Positions 38,972 through 46,058 of a stretch of 64,000 bases of DNA are shown here, in pieces. The stretch is taken from positions 1 to 64,000 of the forward strand of contig CAZGLR010000004.1 in NCBI GenBank assembly GCA_964526635.1. Reading direction: 5' to 3'. The notes beneath the pieces were generated by a model, which worked only from the letters and a program-made list of their open reading frames with translations, searched no databases and was not told the origin of the DNA. This stretch comes from CAZGLR01 sp964526635 (GTDB lineage Bacteria > Zixibacteria > MSB-5A5 > GN15 > JAAZOE01). Made by a program: the position numbers and the translations under genes. Every line of letters starts with the position of its first letter. Positions within the stretch are counted from its first letter, which is position 1.

Positions 38972-39058
38972 ACTGTAAGCTATAGCGCTATTATTAGCCA
39001 GTCAATCATTTTGCATACCGGCCGGATAATGGCATAAACACGGCTCCCGGCATACAAC

Positions 39059-39082
39059 AAGGGCGGGATTCCCCCCGCCCTT
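39059..39082 (-). terminator. GC-rich hairpin, candidate terminator
   Basis: Nine perfect base pairs (AAGGGCGGG with CCCGCCCTT) enclose a six-base loop. On the minus strand the hairpin is followed by TTGTTG, a poor T-tract, so termination may be weak or bidirectional. It directly follows the stop of the small ORF at 39081. Confidence 0.55.
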
Positions 39083-39239
39083 ATAGAAGGCAACGATCAT
39101 CGGCAGGCGCGATGATCATCCCTTCAGGAGTCACCGTCTGCGATCGCGAAAGATGCGGCACTGATGATATACCGCACCCAGTCGTGGCCAAGTTATGTAC
39201 AATGGGGAGCATCTGCGACACATACCCCTGCCCGCCCAT
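39081..39239 (-). CDS. Possible 52-residue small ORF, or body of a small RNA
   Basis: ATG at 39239 opens 52 codons ending in TAA at 39081, just at the foot of the terminator-like hairpin. The peptide begins MGGQGYVSQMLP, contains two cysteines, has no signal peptide and no family I know. No good Shine-Dalgarno precedes the ATG. The same DNA holds an 8-bp hairpin (39095-39117), so the transcript of about 225 bases could instead be a structured small RNA; it lacks the SRP RNA, RNase P and tmRNA signatures I can check by eye. Promoter, ORF and hairpin line up as one unit, but coding potential is weak. Confidence 0.3.
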   Translation of the reverse strand: MGGQGYVSQMLPIVHNLATTGCGISSVPHLSRSQTVTPEGMIIAPADDRCLL

Positions 39240-39291
39240 ACTGAGTTGTCACTCACACGACGAAGCGGAGATACTGAGGTGAGGCGTTATT

Positions 39292-39319
39292 ATTATAGGC
39301 CGTAGTACGTTTTTGTACA
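39292..39319 (-). promoter_or_regulatory. Candidate promoter for the small intergenic unit
   Basis: A perfect TATAAT (39292-39297) lies 16 bases after TGTACA (39314-39319, four of six matches to TTGACA) on the minus strand. Transcription would start near 39285 and run into the unit ending at the 39059-39082 hairpin. Confidence 0.5.
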
Positions 39320-39439
39320 GGCTTTTATTGTGGCCGGAGAGGTCTATACCAAAAATTAACGCATGGCTAACAAATTGTCTCGGATACAATCAAACACAAG
39401 GATGCGACAATATGCTGACCGGGAATTTGCATAAAAAAG

Positions 39440-39532
39440 CGGAAGGGGTGGGAATCGAACCCACCGCCGACGGCCTTACCGCCGGCCCACGGTTTTGAAG
39501 ACCGCAAGGGCCACCAGACCCTATCCACTTCC
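39440..39532 (-). tRNA. selC: tRNA-Sec (anticodon UCA)
   Basis: Selenocysteine tRNA of 93 bases. The anticodon loop CTTCAAA presents UCA, which reads UGA. Sec-type features: a six-bp D-stem (AGGGTC/GGCCCT) with a four-base loop, and a long variable arm of eight pairs closed by TAAGG. The acceptor plus T branch totals 12 pairs (7+5 or 8+4) instead of the bacterial 13 (8+5), with one U-C mismatch at pair 6 (GGAAGTGG against CCCCTTCC). The discriminator is G and CCA is not encoded; CTTTTTT follows directly and probably ends transcription. The gene has its own promoter and lies after bshB1. Confidence 0.95.
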
Positions 39533-39538
39533 AGTGTG

Positions 39539-39567
39539 AGTATAATCGGCCGGGGGGAAAAACGCAA
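39539..39567 (-). promoter_or_regulatory. Promoter of tRNA-Sec
   Basis: TTGCGT (39562-39567) and TATACT (39539-39544) are separated by exactly 17 bases, and the tRNA 5' end lies seven bases past the -10 box. Spacing is ideal for a vegetative sigma factor, so tRNA-Sec is transcribed independently of bshB1. Confidence 0.75.
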
Positions 39568-39624
39568 GACCCGGTGGGAAGATCAGATCGAGGATTTAAA
39601 CGACGAGGTGCAGGTACGAGGGTA

Positions 39625-40338
39625 TCAGATCGACTGTACCGGCATGGCGGTGATATCGTCGATCAGTATTGACTCGGTCACCACAAAGGCCTCGGCGTAG
39701 CGCACCCCGACACCGATGCCGTACTTACGATGGTAGATGTCCATCAATTCGAAGATATCATTACCGGGCTTGAAGATTTTCTTGTCGGAGGTAAAACCGC
39801 TTGACTGCGATTTATAGGCACGCACGGCCTCGACTTTGCGCTCGTACTGCGCCGAAACATCGACGAAAAAGGAATGAATGGTCTCGATATAAGACGACGC
39901 ATAGATGATTTTTTTGGGTCGAAAGGGTTCGCCATCGAGCGGTGCTTTTTTCAACCCGGACAGGTAGATGGCGTCGTAGGCAAGATCGGCAGTAACACGA
40001 TGATCGGGATGTCGCTGACCATCTCGATACGGCAGGAGGACTGCCGTCGGACGATATTCCCTGATTCTGGCGGCGATTTTTACTTTGGCGTCGGGATCGG
40101 AGTCGAGAGCGCTGTCGGGCAGGCTGAGGTTCTCGCGCATGCTAACGCCCATGATCTTCGCCGCGGCTTGTGCCTCTTCGAGGCGCTGGTCGGCAGTGCC
40201 ATAGGTGCCCATCTCGCCCCGGGTGAGATCGATGATCCCGACTTTTTTCCCGGCATCGACAGCTTTGATGACAGTCCCGCCGCACGTAATCTCGACATCA
40301 TCGGGATGCGCCGCAATTGCCAGCAGATCAAGCGACAT
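39625..40338 (-). CDS. bshB1: Bacillithiol biosynthesis deacetylase BshB1
   Basis: LmbE-type zinc deacetylase that removes acetate from GlcNAc-malate to give GlcN-malate, the second step of bacillithiol synthesis. About 237 residues from ATG 40338, preceded by GGGGGAG; it overlaps the bshA stop by 11 bases. Zinc motif AAHPDDVEITCGG at the N-terminus, LTRGEMGTYGT and HPDHRVTADLAYDAIYLSG follow, all typical of BshB1. Grouping with bshA and bshC makes the assignment firm. Confidence 0.93.
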   Translation of the reverse strand: MSLDLLAIAAHPDDVEITCGGTVIKAVDAGKKVGIIDLTRGEMGTYGTADQRLEEAQAAAKIMGVSMRENLSLPDSALDSDPDAKVKIAARIREYRPTAVLLPYRDGQRHPDHRVTADLAYDAIYLSGLKKAPLDGEPFRPKKIIYASSYIETIHSFFVDVSAQYERKVEAVRAYKSQSSGFTSDKKIFKPGNDIFELMDIYHRKYGIGVGVRYAEAFVVTESILIDDITAMPVQSI

Positions 40339-41479
40339 GTTCCATCTCCCCCGCGATAATTCGGCGGTAGTAGGATTCATAGCGGTCGACTATCAGTTTG
40401 GCATTAAACTGCCGGGCCGATTTCTCGGCGCCGTATTTGCGAAATGCTTCAAGATCATATTCTCCGGTCAGAAGAGATACCGCCGCGTTGGCCATCGACC
40501 AGGTATCAGCGACCGGAAACAGGAAACCGTCTTTGCCATGATCAACAACTTCAACCAACCCGGTACCGGAAGAGCCGATAACCGGCACCCCGCAGGCCAG
40601 CGCTTCCAGCGCGGCCAGACCGAAGGATTCTTCTTCTGAGGGCAGTAAAAACAGATCGGCCAGCGGCAGGACTTCTTCAACCCGGTCCTGACTGCCGAGA
40701 AAGATCACTTTATCATCGAGACCGTTTTTCTTCACCGTGCGCCGCACCAACATGGTTTCGGGGCCCTCGCCTATCAAAAGCAGTCGGGCGGGGACTTTTT
40801 TGCGGACCTTTTCGAAAATATCAATGACATCCATAACCCGCTTGACCGGCCGAAAGTTTGAGATATGGCAAAGCAATTTTTCTTCGGGGGGGGCGAAGCG
40901 GCGGCGCTCGCAGCATTCCCGATTTGGATTAAAACGTTCGGTATCGATAAAATTATGCACAACCTCGATATGCTTTTTGATATCAAATTCGCGGCGGGTT
41001 TCATCGGCCAGGTAATGAGAAACGGCTGTGATGCCATCGGATGATCGAATCGAAAAGCGGGTGATATCGTAATATGATTTATCGGCGCCGACCAGCGTGA
41101 TATCAGTGCCGTGGAGCGTAGTGATCGTTTTGGGAGCACATTTGCCGTTCAATAGTTGCTTGGCCAAAAAGGCGGCGGTAGCATGCGGGATAGCGTAATG
41201 GACATGCATCACATCAAGTTTATACTCGCAGGCGATTTCGGCCATGCGAGCGGCCAGGGTCAGCGTATAGGGCGGATATTTGAACAACTGATAGGAGATT
41301 GTCTCAACCTGATGAAAGAAAAGATTCGGCCTGAAGGTGTCCAGTCGAAATGGCAGATCGTAGGCTATAAAATGCACCTGATGCCCGCGTTCAGCCAGTT
41401 TGATGCCCAGTTCGGTGGCGACAATACCCGATCCCCCGGCGACCGGGTAGCAGGTGATGCCTATCTTCAGGTTATCCAT
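40328..41479 (-). CDS. bshA: Bacillithiol glycosyltransferase BshA
   Basis: GT4 glycosyltransferase joining UDP-GlcNAc and L-malate, the first step of bacillithiol synthesis. About 383 residues from ATG 41479 (an in-frame GTG lies three codons earlier). N-terminal CYPVAGGSGIVATELG and TTLHGTDITLVG are BshA-type, and the GT4 EX7E-like motif EEESFGLAALEALACGVPV is present. It overlaps bshC by eight bases. Confidence 0.94.
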   Translation of the reverse strand: MDNLKIGITCYPVAGGSGIVATELGIKLAERGHQVHFIAYDLPFRLDTFRPNLFFHQVETISYQLFKYPPYTLTLAARMAEIACEYKLDVMHVHYAIPHATAAFLAKQLLNGKCAPKTITTLHGTDITLVGADKSYYDITRFSIRSSDGITAVSHYLADETRREFDIKKHIEVVHNFIDTERFNPNRECCERRRFAPPEEKLLCHISNFRPVKRVMDVIDIFEKVRKKVPARLLLIGEGPETMLVRRTVKKNGLDDKVIFLGSQDRVEEVLPLADLFLLPSEEESFGLAALEALACGVPVIGSSGTGLVEVVDHGKDGFLFPVADTWSMANAAVSLLTGEYDLEAFRKYGAEKSARQFNAKLIVDRYESYYRRIIAGEMEHVA

Positions 41480-43094
41480 GGTAGTCACTCAGTTCTAAAA
41501 GATGATGTCCATCATTGCCGTCGGGCAGATGTTCAAAGATGTGGTCGATGATCCCTTCGCCATAGCGAGACAGAAAATATACGGTCGCGACAGTCCGTTC
41601 CGCAAGAGACCGCTGCGGATAGAGAGTACGGTACAGCCGGTCCAGTCGGCTGGTCATTGTCTCATTTTTGCGCTTGAAGGCGGCAAATATTTTCTGCCGG
41701 AGATCGTTGTATTGATAATCTATCTTCCCGGCGATCTGCTGCAATGTTCGGGGCAGATCATCATCGATTCCGCCTACCGGTGCTTCAAGCTTTGCCAGTT
41801 CGGTTTGCAAAGTTTTACCGATAACGTCGAGTTGTTTTTTGAGGTCACCGGGAAAGGCATCGGCGGCCAGGCGAGTAATGACCGGCTGAATATCGGGGAT
41901 AATGTCTTCGAAATTCAGGTCGTACGTATCGAGAAGCTTTTTGACTTTGTTTTCGACTATTGTCACCGATGGGCGGGCGATGATTTTCGGCGGTACCGTG
42001 TTGAATACTTCGAACAATGGCATCATCTGGGCGAAATAGGCAATTTCGGCCGGGCCGCCGATGATGGCAGCAGTGGGAAAAACCGTTGATTGCAGAACCG
42101 GGCGCGTGAGGACGTCGGTGGAGAATGAAAACGGTTCCTTGCGGGTAATTTCCCGCAACTGTTCACGGCTGTAGGAAGTCTCGTTGGCGAGAAAGCCATT
42201 GTTGTTGCAATGCACCGCAATTCGTTCGGGCAGATGCATAAACAGGTGAGCGGCCGTGTCAGACTTTTGAACCTGAATATGGTAGCCGTCGGCAGCAATC
42301 TTTTTTCCCTGTTTAGCGAGGTGCTTGCGGACCGCCTGACTTTCATTGATGAGTCTTTCGAAAAATGGTCCCGCCGCCTGTTTAAAGCCCTGATCATATG
42401 GTGAAAATACGACCAGTCCGAATCGGCCCAGCAAAGCAAGGAGGAATTTTGCAAACGCCTCGACCATATTTTCGCCGGACACATAAGCCTGGTGCAGCAC
42501 CTCCGTGACCATCGCTTTGAAATCATTGTCCGGCAGACGTGATTCGAGTTTTTGCCGTTCACGGTCGATCGAGGTATCGAATTCGAGTGCCCCGACCGGC
42601 GGATAATGGCGATCGGCATCGACGTCAATGCGCAGTTCTGTAAGTTCGCCTTGTTGGTCGAAGAGATAGGCGTCCGAGATTTCTTCAAGATCGTGATCGT
42701 CAGCGGAAATCCAGAAAACCGGTACGGCCGGAACACCGTGTTTCGACTCGATCTCGCGCGCGGTTTTGATCGCTACCAGTGCTTTGAGAAGAATCATATA
42801 TGGCCCACCAAAGAGCATCGCTTGCTGGCCGGTAAAGACACAGGCGGCGCGTTTGTCGATCAGTTTGTCGATGGAGGAATGCACGCTATCCGGAGCCTGC
42901 CAATGTTTGTTCTGCTCATGGAGAATTGCCGTAATTATTTCCCGGTCAAATTCGTGGTTTTCCAACTGCGCGAGAACTGTCGAGATATCCTGATTGGGGT
43001 AATACGACACTGCCGGTATATTACCGAAAAGAAATCCACGGTATAAATCGGAATAACCGAGTAATTCAGGCCTGTCGATTTTATGCAAACTCAT
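41472..43094 (-). CDS. bshC: Bacillithiol cysteine-adding enzyme BshC
   Basis: Enzyme that adds cysteine to GlcN-malate to complete bacillithiol. 540 residues, as in the family. Motifs: ACVFTGQQAMLFGGPYMILLKALVAI, VPVFWISADDHDLEEISDAY, and VLTRPVLQSTVFPTAAIIGGPAEIAYFAQ. Long helical C-terminal region, likely coiled coil. First gene of the bshC-bshA-bshB1 set; 70 bases separate it from corA. Confidence 0.94.
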   Translation of the reverse strand: MSLHKIDRPELLGYSDLYRGFLFGNIPAVSYYPNQDISTVLAQLENHEFDREIITAILHEQNKHWQAPDSVHSSIDKLIDKRAACVFTGQQAMLFGGPYMILLKALVAIKTAREIESKHGVPAVPVFWISADDHDLEEISDAYLFDQQGELTELRIDVDADRHYPPVGALEFDTSIDRERQKLESRLPDNDFKAMVTEVLHQAYVSGENMVEAFAKFLLALLGRFGLVVFSPYDQGFKQAAGPFFERLINESQAVRKHLAKQGKKIAADGYHIQVQKSDTAAHLFMHLPERIAVHCNNNGFLANETSYSREQLREITRKEPFSFSTDVLTRPVLQSTVFPTAAIIGGPAEIAYFAQMMPLFEVFNTVPPKIIARPSVTIVENKVKKLLDTYDLNFEDIIPDIQPVITRLAADAFPGDLKKQLDVIGKTLQTELAKLEAPVGGIDDDLPRTLQQIAGKIDYQYNDLRQKIFAAFKRKNETMTSRLDRLYRTLYPQRSLAERTVATVYFLSRYGEGIIDHIFEHLPDGNDGHHLLELSDYHG

Positions 43095-43164
43095 CAGTGA
43101 TGCCTGTTATAATTTCTTTCGAACACAATCAGCGTGTTGCTTGTAGTAACACAAATAATTGCGA

Positions 43165-44133
43165 TCAGATCCACTTTTTTCGCTTGAAAAAGAAAAGTAA
43201 GCCGATCGTTACGGCGATCACAATCACCCAGAAGGCGGCGTAACCGTATTTCCAGTCAAGTTCCGGCATATACCGGAAATTCATGCCATACAGCCCAACC
43301 AAAAAAGTCGGCGGCATCAATATGGCGGTAAAGATAGTCAACACTTTGATAATTTCATTGGTGCGCGTCGAGACCCCTGAGTAATAGACTTCCAGTGCCG
43401 AAATCAGGGTATCACGGAAGGTGTCGCTGGTTTCACTCACGCGGGCCATATGATCATAAATATCGCTGAGATAGACCATTGATTTCTCCGATACGAGATC
43501 ATGATGCTCTCTCACCAGGCGCGAGAGCACCTCAAGCTGCGGGATGGCTATTCGCTTGAGGCGATGAATATCCCGCCGGAGGGTGAAAATAGTCTTGACT
43601 GTCTGCTCATCCGGTTCCTCGAAGACATCATCTTCGATAGCATCGACTTCGAACTCGAAAAGATCAAGCGCGATGGTATAGTTGTCAACGATAGCATCGA
43701 GAATAGCATGGAACAGGAAATCCGATCCCCGCGAAAGCAGGCGGTCGTCTTTGCGGGCTTTCATAAAGAGGCTGTCGAAAACCGGGTGATCGTCGAAGTG
43801 CACGGAGACGACGGCGTTTCTGGTGAGAAAGAGGTCAACCTCGCTGATTTTCAGGCCCGATTCGCGGCCCATATAATCGGCCAGTTGAAAGACGAGGAAC
43901 ATGTACTGGCCGTAATCATCGAGCTTCGGGCGCGGCATTTCGGAGATGACGTCTTCAATCGACAGCGGGTGAAATTTGAAGTCGTGGGTGAGGATATACG
44001 ATTCCTTGTCCGAGGGAGCGGTCATATCGACCCACATGATAGTATCCGGCTCGGCCAGGTACTTATCGAAATCGATAATACCCTCGTGGTACTCAGTGCC
44101 TTCCTGAGGACGCCAGAGAAATGTCCTGATCAT
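43165..44133 (-). CDS. corA: CorA-type magnesium/cobalt transporter
   Basis: Pentameric divalent-cation channel of the inner membrane. 322 residues: a long cytoplasmic alpha/beta and helical domain, then two C-terminal membrane segments, the first followed by the YGMNF signature (GMN filter). Ends in a short basic tail FKRKKWI. Its ATG overlaps the upstream stop by four bases. Confidence 0.95.
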   Translation of the reverse strand: MIRTFLWRPQEGTEYHEGIIDFDKYLAEPDTIMWVDMTAPSDKESYILTHDFKFHPLSIEDVISEMPRPKLDDYGQYMFLVFQLADYMGRESGLKISEVDLFLTRNAVVSVHFDDHPVFDSLFMKARKDDRLLSRGSDFLFHAILDAIVDNYTIALDLFEFEVDAIEDDVFEEPDEQTVKTIFTLRRDIHRLKRIAIPQLEVLSRLVREHHDLVSEKSMVYLSDIYDHMARVSETSDTFRDTLISALEVYYSGVSTRTNEIIKVLTIFTAILMPPTFLVGLYGMNFRYMPELDWKYGYAAFWVIVIAVTIGLLFFFKRKKWI

Positions 44134-45185
44134 GTTCTCGTCTCCTCTTGATCAATCAGAACATCGTCTTCATCGGAGACCATCTTTTTGACTTCCTGCA
44201 ACACTTCCTCATCCTCACCAAGCTGCAATATTGAGAAATTTTCCTTGAAGAGATGATACCAGGACAATATCACAATCGGGAGCATATCAATCAAGTAAAG
44301 AACGACCGAAAACAGCACCGCTTCGGTTTTGCGTATCGCGAACAAATTCAGCCCGGCGACAATAGCGAGCTGAAACGGCCCGACATTGCCGGGCGTAATC
44401 GGGATCATAATAGCCAGATGATTGATTATTAGAATAACCACCGCCGGCAGCAGTGGCAAATCAAAGCCAAAGACATGAAACAAGCTGTAAACAACACCGA
44501 TTTCGGCTGCCCAGGTCAACAGGGTTATCCCCAGCACAAAGGCCAGCTTATCGGTGCGTTTGAGAACCGAAAGACCCTGATTGAATGAGCGGATCGTTTT
44601 TCGCACAGCCATATACACGCGAGCCGAACGCGGGCGGATGCGCCTGGAGGCAAAATCCTCAATTCGCTTCTGAAATGTAAGACTCAGGTAAAACAGGATA
44701 AAGATCGCCAGGGTGGCCGCCCCGATTATGTAGCTTACCGATTGATATTCGCTGGGAAAAACCCAGAGCATGGAGCTCAGCATCATCAGGATGATCAACC
44801 CGGTGCCATTGAGTACGACTTCGAGAAATATCGTGGAGAAGGCGAATGTTTTGGAGAATTTACCCTGTTTGGAAAAAAGAATGACTCGCGCTGCCTGCCC
44901 GGTCAGGGCCGGGAGCATGATATTGATTAAAACCGATGTGGAGTACATGCTTAATGTCGGGAAAAAGCGGACTTTCCGTGCTTTACCGACAATTTTAACC
45001 CAGCGCCATGTTTTGAATACAATCATGAGCGTGGCCAGCAGGAAAGCCGGAATCAAATAGACGAATTCCAGCTCTTTGGCCAGTTCGCCCATCCGCCTGA
45101 AGTTGAAATCATGGAACAGGAAAACCAGGATGGCTATGGCGACCAGCGCGCCCCAGAACTGTTTTTTCTTAAAAATCGACGGCAT
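44130..45185 (-). CDS. UPF0104 / lysylphosphatidylglycerol synthase transmembrane-region family protein
   Basis: Polytopic inner-membrane protein of about eight segments, 351 residues, related to the flippase part of MprF and to AglD. The family motif region ITPGNVGPFQLAIVAGL lies near the C-terminus, and the N-terminus LLATLMIVFKTWRWVKI is typical. The substrate lipid is unknown. The last ~45 residues are cytoplasmic and acidic. No Shine-Dalgarno precedes ATG 45185, which sits only 11 bases after a strong terminator. Confidence 0.85.
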   Translation of the reverse strand: MPSIFKKKQFWGALVAIAILVFLFHDFNFRRMGELAKELEFVYLIPAFLLATLMIVFKTWRWVKIVGKARKVRFFPTLSMYSTSVLINIMLPALTGQAARVILFSKQGKFSKTFAFSTIFLEVVLNGTGLIILMMLSSMLWVFPSEYQSVSYIIGAATLAIFILFYLSLTFQKRIEDFASRRIRPRSARVYMAVRKTIRSFNQGLSVLKRTDKLAFVLGITLLTWAAEIGVVYSLFHVFGFDLPLLPAVVILIINHLAIMIPITPGNVGPFQLAIVAGLNLFAIRKTEAVLFSVVLYLIDMLPIVILSWYHLFKENFSILQLGEDEEVLQEVKKMVSDEDDVLIDQEETRT

Positions 45186-45196
45186 ATCGGTTTATC

Positions 45197-45221
45197 AAAA
45201 AAATACCCGGCCGGGGGCCGG
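45197..45221 (-). terminator. Rho-independent terminator after the Bat operon
   Basis: CCGGCC-CCC-GGCCGG forms a 6-bp GC-only stem with a 3-base loop, followed by GTA and seven T (45197-45203). It lies 79 bases beyond the batE stop. A second, weaker CCCC/GGGG hairpin with TATTTTG follows the batE stop more closely. A TTGACA box at 45262-45267 lies upstream of this terminator. Confidence 0.8.
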
Positions 45222-45299
45222 AGTATGGAAACCCATAAAAGGTATTGAAAAAGGCCAATAGTGTCAAACAAAATACCCCTCGGGGCCGACCCTGCCTTT

Positions 45300-46058
45300 T
45301 TATATTTCGACGATGGATCTGGCTTCAATCCATCCCTTGAGACGGTTCTCAAAATTGACCAGGTAATACCCGTCTTCGCGCCGCTCTATAGTAAAGGTCA
45401 ACCCTGCATGGGCGGTGAACTGATCGTTGAAATCCGCCCCCGGACCATTTTTGACCTGTACCTGAAGCGCTGTTACCACGCCGGTTCGGGTAATGACTTC
45501 CTGATTCAGCTTAAACGCCACCAGGTGGGCGGAGATGACAAAAAGCGAAAGGACAACAACAACCACCGGCGTTGACAGAGAAATCCATCGATAAACATAC
45601 CGGGCAAGCACAAGCAACGCCGACAGAACATATAATATGGCGGCAAGGAAGGTTATCTCTCGCAAACTGAATGAACTGAAGAAATTATTGACATAATCGA
45701 GGAGAATTGTCTCCTCGGTCACTTCAATTTTGTCGATCGCGAACTGACGGGCAAAATCCAGATTGGTGCGGATATCATCGTCGCGCGGATCCAACTTCCG
45801 GGCCCGGATATAGTTGGCAATGGCCAGACCGAGCTGACCATCGCGAAAACAGGCATTACCGAGATTGTAATACACTGCTGCCGATTCGCGACCGGCGGCC
45901 AGGATGGCGTTGTAATTTTCTATCGCCTGCTTATAGTTGCCATCGGAATACGCTCGATTCCCCTGCTCGAAATAATGGTCGAGACCATTGGCGGCTACGG
46001 GAGCAACACCGAAAAGAATTAGCGCCAGCAGCAGGATACGCATCATGCTCACTCTCAT
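45300..46058 (-). CDS. batE: BatE: TPR and SH3 domain membrane protein
   Basis: Last gene of the Bat operon. 252 residues: signal peptide (about 1-23), TPR repeats (~28-100), two hydrophobic segments (~128-175) and a C-terminal bacterial SH3-type domain (VQVKNGPGADFNDQF, LKGWIEARSIVEI). This TPR-membrane-SH3 order is the BatE architecture. Role in Bat systems is in periplasmic assembly or oxidative stress tolerance and is poorly defined. It overlaps batD by four bases, with a GGGGG site before the ATG. Confidence 0.88.
   Translation of the reverse strand: MRVSMMRILLLALILFGVAPVAANGLDHYFEQGNRAYSDGNYKQAIENYNAILAAGRESAAVYYNLGNACFRDGQLGLAIANYIRARKLDPRDDDIRTNLDFARQFAIDKIEVTEETILLDYVNNFFSSFSLREITFLAAILYVLSALLVLARYVYRWISLSTPVVVVVLSLFVISAHLVAFKLNQEVITRTGVVTALQVQVKNGPGADFNDQFTAHAGLTFTIERREDGYYLVNFENRLKGWIEARSIVEI

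Larger units (their letters stand above)
38972..39439. other. 468-base intergenic region between tRNA-Sec and recG
   Basis: No recognised gene family lies here. It holds a candidate promoter (39292-39319), a short ORF (39081-39239), an 8-bp perfect hairpin GATCATCG/CGATGATC (39095-39117) and a GC-rich hairpin (39059-39082), all on the minus strand. 38972-39058 separates this unit from recG and has a TTGACT element (39000-39005) without a good -10 partner. 39320-39439, downstream of tRNA-Sec, contains no further feature I can support beyond a T6 run right after the tRNA. Confidence 0.6.

Noticed and set aside
39081..39250. A selenoprotein read through the TGA just upstream of the small ORF
   Set aside because: No start codon with a ribosome binding site lies ahead of that TGA in frame, and no SECIS-like stem follows it at the right distance.
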